Assembly: GCA_030645955.1 (NCBI GenBank)
Contig: JAUSMR010000153.1
Location: forward strand, 1-64,000
DNA from: Gallionella sp.
Lineage (GTDB): Bacteria > Pseudomonadota > Gammaproteobacteria > Burkholderiales > Gallionellaceae
DNA: 64,000 nucleotides
Direction: 5' to 3'
In this document: piece by piece, positions 27,633-36,651 of the stretch
Numbering within the stretch: position 1 is the stretch's first letter
Layout: every line of letters begins with the position of its first letter
The notes under the pieces: model-generated
Told to the model about the DNA's origin: nothing
What the model saw: the letters and a program-made list of their open reading frames with translations, nothing else
The model's database searches: none
Translations under genes and position numbers: made by a program

Positions 27633-28538
27633 CTACTTCTGCACTGTTTTCTTCAAAACGTCACGAATCGCATCCGGGGACTTCATAATATTCATGAAGC
27701 TGTTTTTTCCCATCATGCTCAAATCGGGAAAACTGATTGCAATACGGAAGCGGGCATACAACGCATACACTTTGTTGCCGGAAACCAGCACCTCATAAGG
27801 TAGATGAGCAGTGGATTTGATGTCGCGAAAATCGATTTCGCTCATGATGAAACGATCATCCCTGTATTTGTCAGCCTCTGTTGCGCCCTTCATGGCGACA
27901 CCGAATACGCTCTCCTTCTTGCCGGGAACATCCACCCGATAGACTTTGCTGACGCCGTTTTTATTGTCGGCCAGTTTCGCATCCACCGCCTGTACCGCTT
28001 CCTCGTAGCTGGCGTATTCAGCCAATACACTTGGCTCGTCGAAATATTCCATGCCTATCATGTAGTGGTATTTGCGCGCCTGTCTGGCGGTCATTCCTCG
28101 CGCGCCGAACTCCTCCACCCTGCCCAGCGCGGCAGCCAATCCTGTCGCAACACCGCCCAAATCACCTTTCATGCGATAGACATTCGCCATATAAACGGGG
28201 TTGGTATAACTCACCTGCACCTCGTCTTTTGATCTGGTGATCGATACTCTTTGTATCGCGCCGAATCCACCATGCTCTGAATCTGCCGCATTTTTTTTCA
28301 ACTCATCGTTGGTGACGACTAAAATGACGGCATCGGCATACGGTGAATAGTCACCGACCAGAGTAAATCCACCCGCAACCAATGCCGCTTTCGCCTGCTC
28401 GGCCTTCTCCGCAACCGTTCCCGCGCCCTTTGAACCCAACACGAATGGCTTCAGTTTCTCGTCATCGGACATCGCATTGCCTGTGCTGAACAGCAACAAT
28501 GCCGAAAGAATTACATGCTTGAGTGTCATTCGTTTCAT
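27633..28538 (-). CDS. Secreted protein of unknown function downstream of cysG
   Basis: A 301-residue protein with a signal peptide (LKHVILSALLLFSTGNAMS, residues 6-24). No family recognised. The mature part contains a DUF302-like alternation (AKAALVAGGFTLVGDYSPY; ILVVTNDELKK) and a second half with YHYMIGMEYFDEP and KVYRVDVPGKKESVFGVAM. No cysteines, so no haem or Fe-S site. AAGGAG sits 7 bp before the ATG. It starts 27 bp after the cysG stop and is probably the last gene of the dsr transcript, which would put a periplasmic protein into the sulfur pathway. Confidence 0.65.
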   Translation of the reverse strand: MKRMTLKHVILSALLLFSTGNAMSDDEKLKPFVLGSKGAGTVAEKAEQAKAALVAGGFTLVGDYSPYADAVILVVTNDELKKNAADSEHGGFGAIQRVSITRSKDEVQVSYTNPVYMANVYRMKGDLGGVATGLAAALGRVEEFGARGMTARQARKYHYMIGMEYFDEPSVLAEYASYEEAVQAVDAKLADNKNGVSKVYRVDVPGKKESVFGVAMKGATEADKYRDDRFIMSEIDFRDIKSTAHLPYEVLVSGNKVYALYARFRIAISFPDLSMMGKNSFMNIMKSPDAIRDVLKKTVQK

Positions 28539-28565
28539 CCTGATTCTCCTTAACGGGTTGGTTGG

Positions 28566-29969
28566 CTACGGTTTTTCGCTGACTGTTTTCTCGGACGGCT
28601 TGGGATTGAACCAGGCAAGTTTTTCCCTGAGTGTGACGACCCCGCCGACGATGATCAAAGTCGGCGCTTGCGGCTTTTCAATTTGCGCGATCCCGGGCAG
28701 CGTCGCCAGCGTGCCGGTGATGACGCGCTGGTTTTGCGTGGTGCCCTGCTGCACGATGGCGATGGGCATGGTGTCCGGCATGCCGTGTTTGATCAGTTCG
28801 GCGCACAGCGTATCCAGCCCGTGCAGGCCCATATAGACCACGACGGTCTGCTTGGGCCGCGCCAGCGCGTCCCAGTCAAGGTTCATCGTGCCGTCCTTTA
28901 AATGGCCGGTGACGAACACACAGGACTGTGCGTGATCGCGGTGGGTCAGCGGAATGCCCGCGTAGGAAGCCACACCGGAGGCTGCGGTGATTCCGGGCAC
29001 CACCTGGAACGGAATTCCCTCCGCCGCCAGCGTCTCGATCTCTTCACCGCCGCGCCCGAAGATGAACGGATCGCCGCCCTTGAGGCGCAGCACCCGTTTG
29101 CCCTCCTTGGCAAGGCGCACCAGAAGTTCGTTGATCTCCTCCTGGCGCATGGTGTGGTCGGCGCGTTTCTTGCCGACGAAGATGCGCTGCGCATCGCGCC
29201 GCACCATCTCGACGATAGGCTTGGACACCAGATTGTCATACACCACCACGTCCGCCTTTTGCATCAGGCGCAGTGCGCGGAAGGTCAACAGGTCGGGATC
29301 GCCGGGACCGGCACCGACCAGGTACACCTCGCCGCGCTGGATGTTGTCCTCGTTCGCAAGCATTTGTTGCAGCATCGTCTCCGCGCTGCCTTCATCGCCG
29401 GTCAGCACCTTCTCGGCGACCACGCCTTCCAGCACGCTCTCCCAGAAGATGCGGCGCTTCGCCGGATTGGTGAGACGTTGTTTAACCAGTTCGCGGAACC
29501 GTTCCGCGAATGCGGCGAGACGGCTGAAGTTCTGCGGGATGACGGTCTCCAGTTTGCCTCGCATCATGCGCGTCAGCACCGGTGAGGCGCCGCCGCTGGA
29601 GAATGCCACCATCAGCGGCGAACGGTCGAGGATGGCGGGCATGATGAAGCTGCACAGCTTGGGATCGTCCACCACGTTCACCGGGATGTTGCGCGCGCGC
29701 GCCAATTCGGAGACTTGCTGATTGACGCTGCTGTCATTGGTTGCTGCGATGACCAGTGTTACGCCTTCGAGGTGCTGCGCCTCGAAACGCGCGACGATGA
29801 CCTCGACGCCTCGCTGCTTTGCCAGTACGGATTCGATCTGCGGTGCGACCACGCGCACGCTCGCCCCCGCCTCCAGCAGCACGCCTGCCTTGCGCCTGGC
29901 GACTTCGCCGCCGCCCACCACCAGGCACAGCTTGCCTTTGACGTTCAGGAATATCGGCAGGAAGTCCAT
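28566..29969 (-). CDS. cysG: Sirohaem synthase CysG (trifunctional)
   Basis: A 467-residue fusion. Residues 1-150 are the precorrin-2 dehydrogenase/ferrochelatase ([34 protein letters not shown]), the dimerisation domain follows, and from about 215 the SAM-dependent uroporphyrinogen-III methyltransferase ([52 protein letters not shown]). It makes sirohaem, the cofactor of DsrAB. One base separates it from the DUF4202 gene, so it belongs to the dsr operon, a sensible supply arrangement. Confidence 0.96.
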   Translation of the reverse strand: MDFLPIFLNVKGKLCLVVGGGEVARRKAGVLLEAGASVRVVAPQIESVLAKQRGVEVIVARFEAQHLEGVTLVIAATNDSSVNQQVSELARARNIPVNVVDDPKLCSFIMPAILDRSPLMVAFSSGGASPVLTRMMRGKLETVIPQNFSRLAAFAERFRELVKQRLTNPAKRRIFWESVLEGVVAEKVLTGDEGSAETMLQQMLANEDNIQRGEVYLVGAGPGDPDLLTFRALRLMQKADVVVYDNLVSKPIVEMVRRDAQRIFVGKKRADHTMRQEEINELLVRLAKEGKRVLRLKGGDPFIFGRGGEEIETLAAEGIPFQVVPGITAASGVASYAGIPLTHRDHAQSCVFVTGHLKDGTMNLDWDALARPKQTVVVYMGLHGLDTLCAELIKHGMPDTMPIAIVQQGTTQNQRVITGTLATLPGIAQIEKPQAPTLIIVGGVVTLREKLAWFNPKPSEKTVSEKP

Positions 29970-29970
29970 G

Positions 29971-30570
29971 CTATTGGACCGCCTTCAGGATCAACGGAGC
30001 CAGCGCTACCGGCAGCTTGATCTTGCCGGCGAGTGCGAACTCATGCGCGCGCGGCGACATCTTCTGCCAGGTCTTGCGGATGATCTGGATCCACTTTTCC
30101 TCGTCGTACTCCGGGTGCTGGGCGGCGAATCCGGCGATGTAATGCTCGATGAATACCAGGTCCGCCACGTCTTCCATCAACTGTGTCTCCGGGTTGACCT
30201 TCAGCCCCTTCTTGCTGACGATGCTCTTGACGCGCTCGGCCATCGCTTCGTCATAACCTACCTCTTGCATGATGCGCCCGGCGGTCTCGGCGTGGAACTT
30301 GTATAACCCGGTGCGCCATTGCAGATAGCCCTGCCTGTCCATGGGGAAGTTGCTGCGCGGGATCTTCCAGCGCTGAATGTGCTGGGCGCGTACCGCAAGT
30401 TTCACTGCCTCCGATGCCTCGGGCGCATAGCGCTCCTGCATTTCGCTCATGCGCTGTGCGTAGCGCAGTTCCTTGGGATACTCCTTGCCATCCACCATCT
30501 CCTTGTTCGGATCTTCCGCGTTGGCCTGGTCGAAGGCGGCGATGGAGGCCTGGTAACGTTGCTGTGTCAT
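29971..30570 (-). CDS. DUF4202-family protein in the dsr operon
   Basis: A 199-residue soluble protein. [20 protein letters not shown] near the start and [21 protein letters not shown] near 145-165 match DUF4202 as I remember it. Conserved His residues ([20 protein letters not shown]) are arranged like an HD-type metal hydrolase, but activity is unknown. It overlaps dsrN by 4 bp and abuts cysG, so it is coexpressed with sirohaem and sulfite reductase functions. A role in sulfur or nucleotide metabolism is inference from position. Confidence 0.75.
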   Translation of the reverse strand: MTQQRYQASIAAFDQANAEDPNKEMVDGKEYPKELRYAQRMSEMQERYAPEASEAVKLAVRAQHIQRWKIPRSNFPMDRQGYLQWRTGLYKFHAETAGRIMQEVGYDEAMAERVKSIVSKKGLKVNPETQLMEDVADLVFIEHYIAGFAAQHPEYDEEKWIQIIRKTWQKMSPRAHEFALAGKIKLPVALAPLILKAVQ

Positions 30571-32099
30571 ATTGCTTTTTGGTTGGAATGTGTAGCTTCA
30601 AAATGTTTGCGTTGTTCCAATTGTCGCCGAATGAATGCGACGAAACGTGTGGCCCAGTAGCAACTGCCGATCGTGCGCAGGTGGGTATAGGAAGCCAGCA
30701 GGTTGTGGACGATGAGTCCGTCGCGTTTGCCCTCTATGCCGTAACCGCGCTCGACATGGTAAGCGAAGCGGGTGTCAGGCGGAAGGTTCTCCAGACTGGA
30801 ATAATGAAACTCGTGCGCCTTGATCTGCTTGGCCGGTGCGTTGGGGCGCGGCCACGGGTGTGCCTCGTCCTCTTTCAGATGGACATAGCCGCGTCCTATG
30901 GGCTTGTCGTGCATTTTCACATCACCGGGGATCGCGCCGACCATCTGATAAGTGTGCCCCAGATATTCGATGCTGCGCGACAGATACATCAACCCGCCGC
31001 ATTCGGCATAGGCGGGCATACCGTTCTCGATAGCCAGTTTGATCTGCGCGCGCAGCGTGCTGTTTGCTTCCAGTTCAGCAGCGCAGGTCTCGGGGAAACC
31101 GCCACCGATGTACAGCGCATCCACTTCCGGCAGGCATGCATCGCGCAAGGCATCGAACGGCACCAGCTCCGCCCCCGCCGCTTCCAGCGCGTCGAGATCG
31201 TCGGCGTAATAGAAACCGAAGGCGCGGTCACGTGCGATACCTATCCTCACTTTATCGCCGCAAGGCAGCGGGCTGACCTCGGCAGGAAATTGAAGAATGT
31301 TTTTCACGTTTGCCCTCTCTCCCCCCGGGAGATAACCAGCGACTTGCCCGCTTGCGGGCTTAGTCGAATGGCTAGTTGTTCCATCAGAGTTGGAGAGAGG
31401 GCTCTGGTGCGGCACGTTCAGCGGTGCCTTTTGCGACAGTGCGAGCAGCTGGTCCAGATCGACCTGTTCCGCGATGGCCTCGCCGATCTGTTTGATCTTT
31501 GCCGTAGCGACATGGGACTCATTGCTCGGCATCAGGCCGAGATGGCGTTCGACAATGCTGAGCCGCTCGTCGTGATGGATCGCGCCGATCACCGGCACGT
31601 CGGTGTAATGTTCGATGACCTCGCGCAGCTTGGCCTCATGCCGGGAACCGCCAAGGTTGTTGAGAATCACTCCGGCAATGTTGATGTCGCGGTCGAACGC
31701 CTGATAGCCGAGGATCAGCGGCGCGATGCCGCGCGTCATGCCGCGCGCATCGATCACCAGGAACACCGGCAAATCGAGCAGCTTCGCCAGGGCGGCGTTG
31801 CTGTTGCTGCCGTCCAGCGCGAGACCGTCGTACAGCCCCTTGTTGCCTTCGACCAGATTCACTTCCGCGCTGTGCTGCGCGAAGGTGGCGATGATATCGT
31901 CGCGTTCCATCAGGTACAGGTCGAGGTTGCGGCAGGCGTGTCCGGCTGCCTGGCTGAGCCACATCGGGTCGATGTAATCGGGGCCTTTCTTGAAAGGTTG
32001 CACGACATGGCCGCGCGCCTTCAGCGCGGCGCACAGGCCGATGCTGACCATCGTTTTGCCCGAAGACTTGTGTGCTGCCGAAATGAGCATCCGATTCAT
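30567..32099 (-). CDS. dsrN: DsrN, cobyrinate a,c-diamide synthase-like amidase
   Basis: A 510-residue CbiA-family protein. The N-terminal ATP domain starts LISAAHKSSGKTMVSIGL, with FKKGPDYIDPMWL; the C-terminal class I glutamine amidotransferase has YIGGGFPETCAAEL, YAECGGLMYL (nucleophile Cys) and HEFHYS. In purple sulfur bacteria DsrN is thought to amidate sirohaem for DsrAB. Residues about 233-263 are a polar linker (HQSPLSNSDGTTSHSTKPAS) that coincides with a 91-bp inverted-repeat segment, an apparent in-frame insertion. It overlaps the DUF4202 gene and lies 18 bp after dsrP. Confidence 0.9.
   Translation of the reverse strand: MNRMLISAAHKSSGKTMVSIGLCAALKARGHVVQPFKKGPDYIDPMWLSQAAGHACRNLDLYLMERDDIIATFAQHSAEVNLVEGNKGLYDGLALDGSNSNAALAKLLDLPVFLVIDARGMTRGIAPLILGYQAFDRDINIAGVILNNLGGSRHEAKLREVIEHYTDVPVIGAIHHDERLSIVERHLGLMPSNESHVATAKIKQIGEAIAEQVDLDQLLALSQKAPLNVPHQSPLSNSDGTTSHSTKPASGQVAGYLPGGERANVKNILQFPAEVSPLPCGDKVRIGIARDRAFGFYYADDLDALEAAGAELVPFDALRDACLPEVDALYIGGGFPETCAAELEANSTLRAQIKLAIENGMPAYAECGGLMYLSRSIEYLGHTYQMVGAIPGDVKMHDKPIGRGYVHLKEDEAHPWPRPNAPAKQIKAHEFHYSSLENLPPDTRFAYHVERGYGIEGKRDGLIVHNLLASYTHLRTIGSCYWATRFVAFIRRQLEQRKHFEATHSNQKAI
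31312..31402. repeat. In-frame repeat insertion inside dsrN
   Basis: GCCCTCTCTCC (31312-31322) and GGAGAGAGGGC (31392-31402) are perfect 11-bp inverted ends around about 70 bp of low-similarity sequence. The segment adds about 30 residues to DsrN between its two domains without breaking the frame. Confidence 0.6.
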
Positions 32100-32117
32100 G
32101 GCAGCCTTCCGACAGAA

Positions 32118-33299
32118 TTAATCAGCGATGTAGTGCTTGTCTTGCGGCATGAAATTCAGCACATGCACACTGATGGTGATAATGATGAAAGCGATCGCCA
32201 GCCCCCCAAAGCCCAGCAGGAATTCATACAGCGAAGGTCGGTAGGTTGCGATCTGTCCGTCGCCGAAGCTGCTGCTGACCTCATAGCCCGGGAAGATATT
32301 GAGCGGATAGGCTTGTCCGCCGATGATGAACACATACAGCAATGCAAAGCCGCCCAGAATGACCAGTAGCGAAGCCGCCATGACCCACCTGGTTTTGCCC
32401 ATACCGGGGAAATAAATCAACAGCAACGGCAGCAGGTTACCGAAAAGCACATAGCCCCACCAGAACAGATTCGGATAGATACCGCCATCACGCAGGATGA
32501 ATCGCTCGAAGCCGGACTGGTGCGCGAAATACAAATTGGTCAGATGATAGGTGGCGACCATGTACAGCGAGCCGATGATGAACACGCCAAGCAAGTTTTT
32601 CATGCGTTGCAGGATCGCCGGATCGAGTGTTTTTCCGCTCCATGCATAGACCGCCGTCTGCACCACCATGAACACCGCCAGCCCCCAGGCAAAGGACAGC
32701 ACGATGAACATCGGCGGCAGCAGGGCCGATCCGTAAGCCTGGCGCGCGGTGAGAAAAGCAAAGATCAGGCCGGTGCCGGTGGTGAGAATGAAGCGCCAAG
32801 CGAACACCGCGAACCCCGCCGGTTTCGACCATGGGTTCATGCGCCGCTCCATCATGGTCCACAGATAAACGACCACCAGCGCGAACATGCCGGAATACAG
32901 CAGCACATTCCAGGCAAACACTGAGGTGACGTTGTAATTCGTCGCGGCGACGATGATGCGGTCCGGCCTGCCCAAATCCAGCATCAACACGGTCAGGCCG
33001 CCAGCCAACATGGCAAGGGACAACAGGCCAGCCAGCGGCGCGCGCGCCTTGTAGGTGGACTTGCCGAACACCGAGCCGATGGAAGCGACGTTGAGCACCC
33101 CGGAGGCGGCGACGATCAAAAAGATCGCGAACACATGCGGGATTCCCCACACGATCTGGTTGTTCATGCCGGTGATGATGTGACCGTAATGCTCCATCAG
33201 ATACACGGCATACAGACCGGCCAAGGCGACCAGACCGCCTGCGGACAGCAGGGCGTAGTAAAGACGGTTCTTGAAATACATCGGAGGATGTGCGCTCAT
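32118..33299 (-). CDS. dsrP: DsrP, integral membrane quinone-interacting subunit of DsrMKJOP
   Basis: A 393-residue NrfD/PsrC-type protein with about ten hydrophobic helices (for example LLSAGGLVALAGLYAVYLME, 17-36; PHVFAIFLIVAASGVLNVAS, 54-73; LLYSGMFALVVVYLW, 133-147). It carries electrons between the periplasmic DsrJO module and the quinone pool. The ATG follows the dsrO stop directly. The last residues (VLNFMPQDKHYIAD) face the cytoplasm. Confidence 0.93.
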   Translation of the reverse strand: MSAHPPMYFKNRLYYALLSAGGLVALAGLYAVYLMEHYGHIITGMNNQIVWGIPHVFAIFLIVAASGVLNVASIGSVFGKSTYKARAPLAGLLSLAMLAGGLTVLMLDLGRPDRIIVAATNYNVTSVFAWNVLLYSGMFALVVVYLWTMMERRMNPWSKPAGFAVFAWRFILTTGTGLIFAFLTARQAYGSALLPPMFIVLSFAWGLAVFMVVQTAVYAWSGKTLDPAILQRMKNLLGVFIIGSLYMVATYHLTNLYFAHQSGFERFILRDGGIYPNLFWWGYVLFGNLLPLLLIYFPGMGKTRWVMAASLLVILGGFALLYVFIIGGQAYPLNIFPGYEVSSSFGDGQIATYRPSLYEFLLGFGGLAIAFIIITISVHVLNFMPQDKHYIAD

Positions 33300-34016
33300 T
33301 TATAACCCCTGATATCGAATGCCGGTGTTGAGTCCAAGCTCGGCGCGTACCTGCGTGGTCGCGACGGAGCGAATCTTCTTTGCGATCTCACTTTCCGGGT
33401 CATTCAGGTTGCCGAACAGAATTGCTTTGTTCGGACAGGCTTCGGCACAAGCTGGCTGCAAGCCTTGATCTACACGATGCACACACATCGTACAGCTTTC
33501 CACTGTACCCTTGCCGCGCGGTACGTCCGGGTTCTGGTCGTGCAATGGTTCATGCACGAAGGAGCGCGCCTTGTACGGGCAAGCCATCATGCAGTAACGG
33601 CAGCCGATACAGCGATGCTTGTCGACCAGCACGATGCCGTCGGCGCGTTTGAAGGAAGCGGTCGTCGGGCACACATCCACGCAGGGCGGATGCTCGCAAT
33701 GCTGGCACATCATCGGCAGCGACAACTCCCGCCCGCTGCTGACATCCTTGATCTCGATCTTGCGTATCCATTGCGAGTCGGTCGCTCTGGTGCCACCGGA
33801 CAGGCCGTTCTCATGGTTGCAAGCGGTCACGCAATCATTACAACCTTCCTTGCACTGTGTGGTGTCGATCAGCATCCCCCAGCGCACCTTGCCACTGACT
33901 GATTGGGGCTTGCCATGCGCGATGTCGAACAGCAACATCCCTGGCGCGATGGCGACCGCAGCGATCCCAAGCGAGGTCTTCATAAAACTTCTGCGCTGGA
34001 TATCGATGTCGTTCAT
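33300..34016 (-). CDS. dsrO: DsrO, periplasmic Fe-S subunit with Tat signal
   Basis: A 238-residue protein. The Tat signal RRSFMKTSLGIAAVAIAPG is at residues 7-25. Ferredoxin-type cysteine clusters follow: CKEGCNDCVTAC, CQHCEHPPCVDVC, CIGCRYCMMACPYKA and CTMCVHR...CAEACP, for up to four [4Fe-4S] centres. AGAGGAAAG lies before the ATG at 34016; the longer reading frame upstream is rejected because it would hide the Tat signal. It overlaps dsrJ by 4 bp and abuts dsrP. Confidence 0.95.
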   Translation of the reverse strand: MNDIDIQRRSFMKTSLGIAAVAIAPGMLLFDIAHGKPQSVSGKVRWGMLIDTTQCKEGCNDCVTACNHENGLSGGTRATDSQWIRKIEIKDVSSGRELSLPMMCQHCEHPPCVDVCPTTASFKRADGIVLVDKHRCIGCRYCMMACPYKARSFVHEPLHDQNPDVPRGKGTVESCTMCVHRVDQGLQPACAEACPNKAILFGNLNDPESEIAKKIRSVATTQVRAELGLNTGIRYQGL

Positions 34017-34507
34017 TTTGCTTTCCTCTGCAACCAAACGCTCTTGCGCATGCCGGAATGGCACTCGAAACAATCAATCTTCACAGCCTCATAACGATGG
34101 CAGGCGACACAAAAACTGTCGTTGCGCGCGATCACGCTGTCATCCTTGCTGCTGGCATGGCATTCGATGCAGTTTTTCAGGCTGAGCTTCTCGTCGCGTA
34201 TGCCCTTGCGCACCGTTTCGTCACGTTGATGCCTGAGCAGGTGCATGTGGTTCTTGCGCATCCACTGCGGGTCTTCCACACACTGCCCGCCCTTGCCGAT
34301 GTCCGGCCTGGGCGTATTGGTTGCCGCAAAGGCTGGGCTTGCCATGAACAACACAAAAATTACAAGCGCTCCAATAACGCGGACAGGAACCGTCGCGAGC
34401 AGATCAAGCTGCAAGGCGCGGCGGAGCGAGCCGCGAGACATACCTTGCAGGTAGGCGAGCGGCAAGTGAGTACGCAACACAGCAGATTGATCGCGCAGTA
34501 GGTTCAT
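34013..34507 (-). CDS. dsrJ: DsrJ, triheme cytochrome c with repeat-derived N-terminus
   Basis: A 164-residue cytochrome with three CxxCH sites (CIECH, CVACH, CFECH) in the C-terminal half and a hydrophobic signal/anchor (VIGALVIFVLFMASPAFAA, about 44-62). It sits at the periplasmic side of DsrMKJOP. The first 38 residues (NLLRDQSAVLR...LAYLQGMSRGSLR) are not DsrJ-like: they are encoded by a copy of a repeat also found at 36.5 kb. The real start may be internal, such as the ATG at 34441 (MSRGSLRR), leaving a basic region before the anchor. Confidence 0.9.
   Translation of the reverse strand: MNLLRDQSAVLRTHLPLAYLQGMSRGSLRRALQLDLLATVPVRVIGALVIFVLFMASPAFAATNTPRPDIGKGGQCVEDPQWMRKNHMHLLRHQRDETVRKGIRDEKLSLKNCIECHASSKDDSVIARNDSFCVACHRYEAVKIDCFECHSGMRKSVWLQRKAK
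34391..34503 (-). repeat. NLLR-type repeat forming the 5' end of dsrJ
   Basis: Read on the minus strand this 113-bp segment aligns without large gaps to 36521-36640 on the plus strand, sharing words such as TATGTCTCG and CGCGCCTTGCA in the same order and spacing. Here it is translated as the start of DsrJ. Confidence 0.75.
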
Positions 34508-34513
34508 GCCGCG

Positions 34514-36481
34514 TTATTCACCCAGTCCCATTTGAATGTACCCCGTCGGGCACACATCCGCACAGATATGGCAGCCGATGCACTTGTTGTAATCGGTATC
34601 CACATAGCGTCCGGTCGTTGCCTGGTTTTTCTTGACGCGGTACACGGCGGTTTGCGGGCAATACACCACACAGTTGTCGCATTCGAAGCACATGCCGCAG
34701 CTCATGCAGCGCTTGGCCTCGGCCACCGCCTGTTCCTGGCTGAGCACACCCAGGCGTTCGTCGAAGTTCCCCAGCGCGGTTTCTTTGCTGAGGGTGACGA
34801 TGTCGCGCTGATTGCGCGGCACATAAGAGAAGTGTCCGAGAAACAGTTTGTCGTGCGGGATGATGTAACGGTCGGAGCGGTTGTCAAAGTTGTGCACCGC
34901 GACGTTGGAATTAAATGTGCCCCGTAGTGGCTCATGAGTTTCCTTGATCTCCAGGCCCTTTTCCACCAGCTTGCGCATCAGGTCGAACTGGTGCGCGTCA
35001 ATCTTCGGACGCTTCTCCAGGTCGTGGCCGTTCAGGAAATTGTGGATTCCGTCCGCCGCTATCGAGCCGTGGCCGATGGCGGTGGTAAGCAGATGCGGGC
35101 GTATCACATCGCCGCCGGCAAACACGCCTTGCTGTCCGTTCACCACATAGTTGCGGTCGGTCGATATCGCGCCCTTGCCGTTGTTGAATTCTTCCAGTCC
35201 GGTGAAATCAACTGCCTGGCCGATTGCCGAAACGATCAGGTCGCCCTCGATATCCTGCTCGGTGCCTTCGATGTTCTTGATCTCCAGCTTGCCGCCGGCC
35301 ATCTTGGCCTCGCACTGGACAACGCGCAGTGCCGTGGCACGTCCGTTCGCGTCGCGCACGATGCCGATCGGCGCCAAGCTGCCGCGGATGTGGATGCCTT
35401 CGGCCAGCGCCTGCTCGATCTCGTGCTTGTTGGCCTGCATCTTGTCGATGTTGAATATTGAGGTCAGCGTCACTTCCGCACCTTGCTTGGCGGAAATATC
35501 GGCGACATCGTGCGCCATACGCCCGGCGATGGCATGTTCTGCATCAGTCGGCTTGGCGTGCGCAATATGACCGAGGCGGCGTGCCACAGTGGCCACGTCG
35601 ATCGAGGTATCACCGCCGCCGACCACCACCACACGCTTGCCGACATGCTGCAAACGACCGTCGTTGAAAGCCTTCAGGAAGGCGGTCGCCGTCACCACAT
35701 TGGGTGCTTCGCTGTCGGCGATCGGCAGTGCACGACCCGCCTGCGCGCCCATGCCGAGGAACACCGCATCGAATTCCTTGCGAACCTGCTCCATACTGAT
35801 ATCGGTACCGACACGGCACTTCAGACGGGCCTTCACACCCAGGTCGAGGATGCGCTGAATTTCCGCGTCCAGCACATCGCGCGGAGTGCGGAAACCCGGA
35901 ATGCCGTAACGCATCATACCGCCAAGAAATTCATGCTCGTCGAAGATGGTGACCTCGTGGCCCTTCAGCGCCAGTTGATATGCGCAGGACAGCCCGGCCG
36001 GGCCGCCGCCGAGGATGGCGACCTTCTTGCCTGTCGGCTGCGCGGTCTTGTTGAATTTCAGATTGTTGGCGATAGCGTATTCGCCGAGAAAGTGTTCCAC
36101 CGAATTGATGCCGACATGGTCTTCCACCTCGTTGCGATTGCAGCCGGTCTCGCACGGCGCCGGACACACGCGTCCCATCACCGACGGGAACGGGTTGGCC
36201 TCGGTCAAACGCCGCCAGGCGTATTCCTGCAGAGGCATGGTCGGTTTGCCATCGGCCCCAACCGGCGGTTTCTCGGTGCCGCGCATGATGGACAGATAAC
36301 CGCGGATGTCCTCACCCGCCGGGCAGCTCCCCTGACAAGGCGGGGTGGATTGAATGTAGGTCGGGCATTTATGCGTATAACTCGCCTGGAAAATCTTCTG
36401 GTTTAATTTACGAACCTTGTTGTCACCGTCTTTGTAGCGGCGGAACGAGATCTTTTGCGGGGTTTCGGTTATTGCTGACAT
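34514..36481 (-). CDS. dsrL: DsrL, Fe-S flavoprotein NAD(P)H:acceptor oxidoreductase
   Basis: A 655-residue protein like the small subunit of glutamate synthase. The N-terminal cysteine region (CQGSCPAGEDIRGYL; CPAPCETGCNR) binds Fe-S, two dinucleotide folds follow (VAILGGGPAGLSCAYQLA near 150; VVVVGGGDTSIDVATVARR near 285), and two C-terminal ferredoxin motifs (CMSCGMCFECDNCVVYC; CIGCHICADVCPTG) close it. In sulfur oxidisers it takes electrons from DsrAB to NAD. GGAGG precedes the ATG. A repeat separates it from dsrK. Confidence 0.95.
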   Translation of the reverse strand: MSAITETPQKISFRRYKDGDNKVRKLNQKIFQASYTHKCPTYIQSTPPCQGSCPAGEDIRGYLSIMRGTEKPPVGADGKPTMPLQEYAWRRLTEANPFPSVMGRVCPAPCETGCNRNEVEDHVGINSVEHFLGEYAIANNLKFNKTAQPTGKKVAILGGGPAGLSCAYQLALKGHEVTIFDEHEFLGGMMRYGIPGFRTPRDVLDAEIQRILDLGVKARLKCRVGTDISMEQVRKEFDAVFLGMGAQAGRALPIADSEAPNVVTATAFLKAFNDGRLQHVGKRVVVVGGGDTSIDVATVARRLGHIAHAKPTDAEHAIAGRMAHDVADISAKQGAEVTLTSIFNIDKMQANKHEIEQALAEGIHIRGSLAPIGIVRDANGRATALRVVQCEAKMAGGKLEIKNIEGTEQDIEGDLIVSAIGQAVDFTGLEEFNNGKGAISTDRNYVVNGQQGVFAGGDVIRPHLLTTAIGHGSIAADGIHNFLNGHDLEKRPKIDAHQFDLMRKLVEKGLEIKETHEPLRGTFNSNVAVHNFDNRSDRYIIPHDKLFLGHFSYVPRNQRDIVTLSKETALGNFDERLGVLSQEQAVAEAKRCMSCGMCFECDNCVVYCPQTAVYRVKKNQATTGRYVDTDYNKCIGCHICADVCPTGYIQMGLGE

Positions 36482-36520
36482 AGTGTCCTACCTCCAGTAA
36501 ATTATTTGTGCAACTCTAAT

Positions 36521-36640
36521 AATCTGTTGCGCGGCTCGATTGCGGCGTTGCGCGGTGCTCGCTCCCTCGCCTATCTCATTGATATGTCTCGTTCGCTGCG
36601 CTCCGCGCGCCTTGCACTCAAACCGCTCACGACGATTCTT
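36521..36640 (+). repeat. NLLR-type repeat between dsrK and dsrL
   Basis: The plus strand reads like a gene fragment (NNLLRGSIAALRGARSLAYL, then MSRSLRSARLALKPLTTI) but has no continuation; the matching copy lies in the 5' end of dsrJ in inverted orientation. It occupies most of the 170-bp gap inside the dsr operon. Confidence 0.75.
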
Positions 36641-36651
36641 AGTGTTGCCCA

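Noticed and set aside
30414..32369. Long plus-strand open frame (651 codons) opposite dsrN
   Set aside because: It mirrors dsrN codon usage, spans several genes' antisense and has no recognisable motif.
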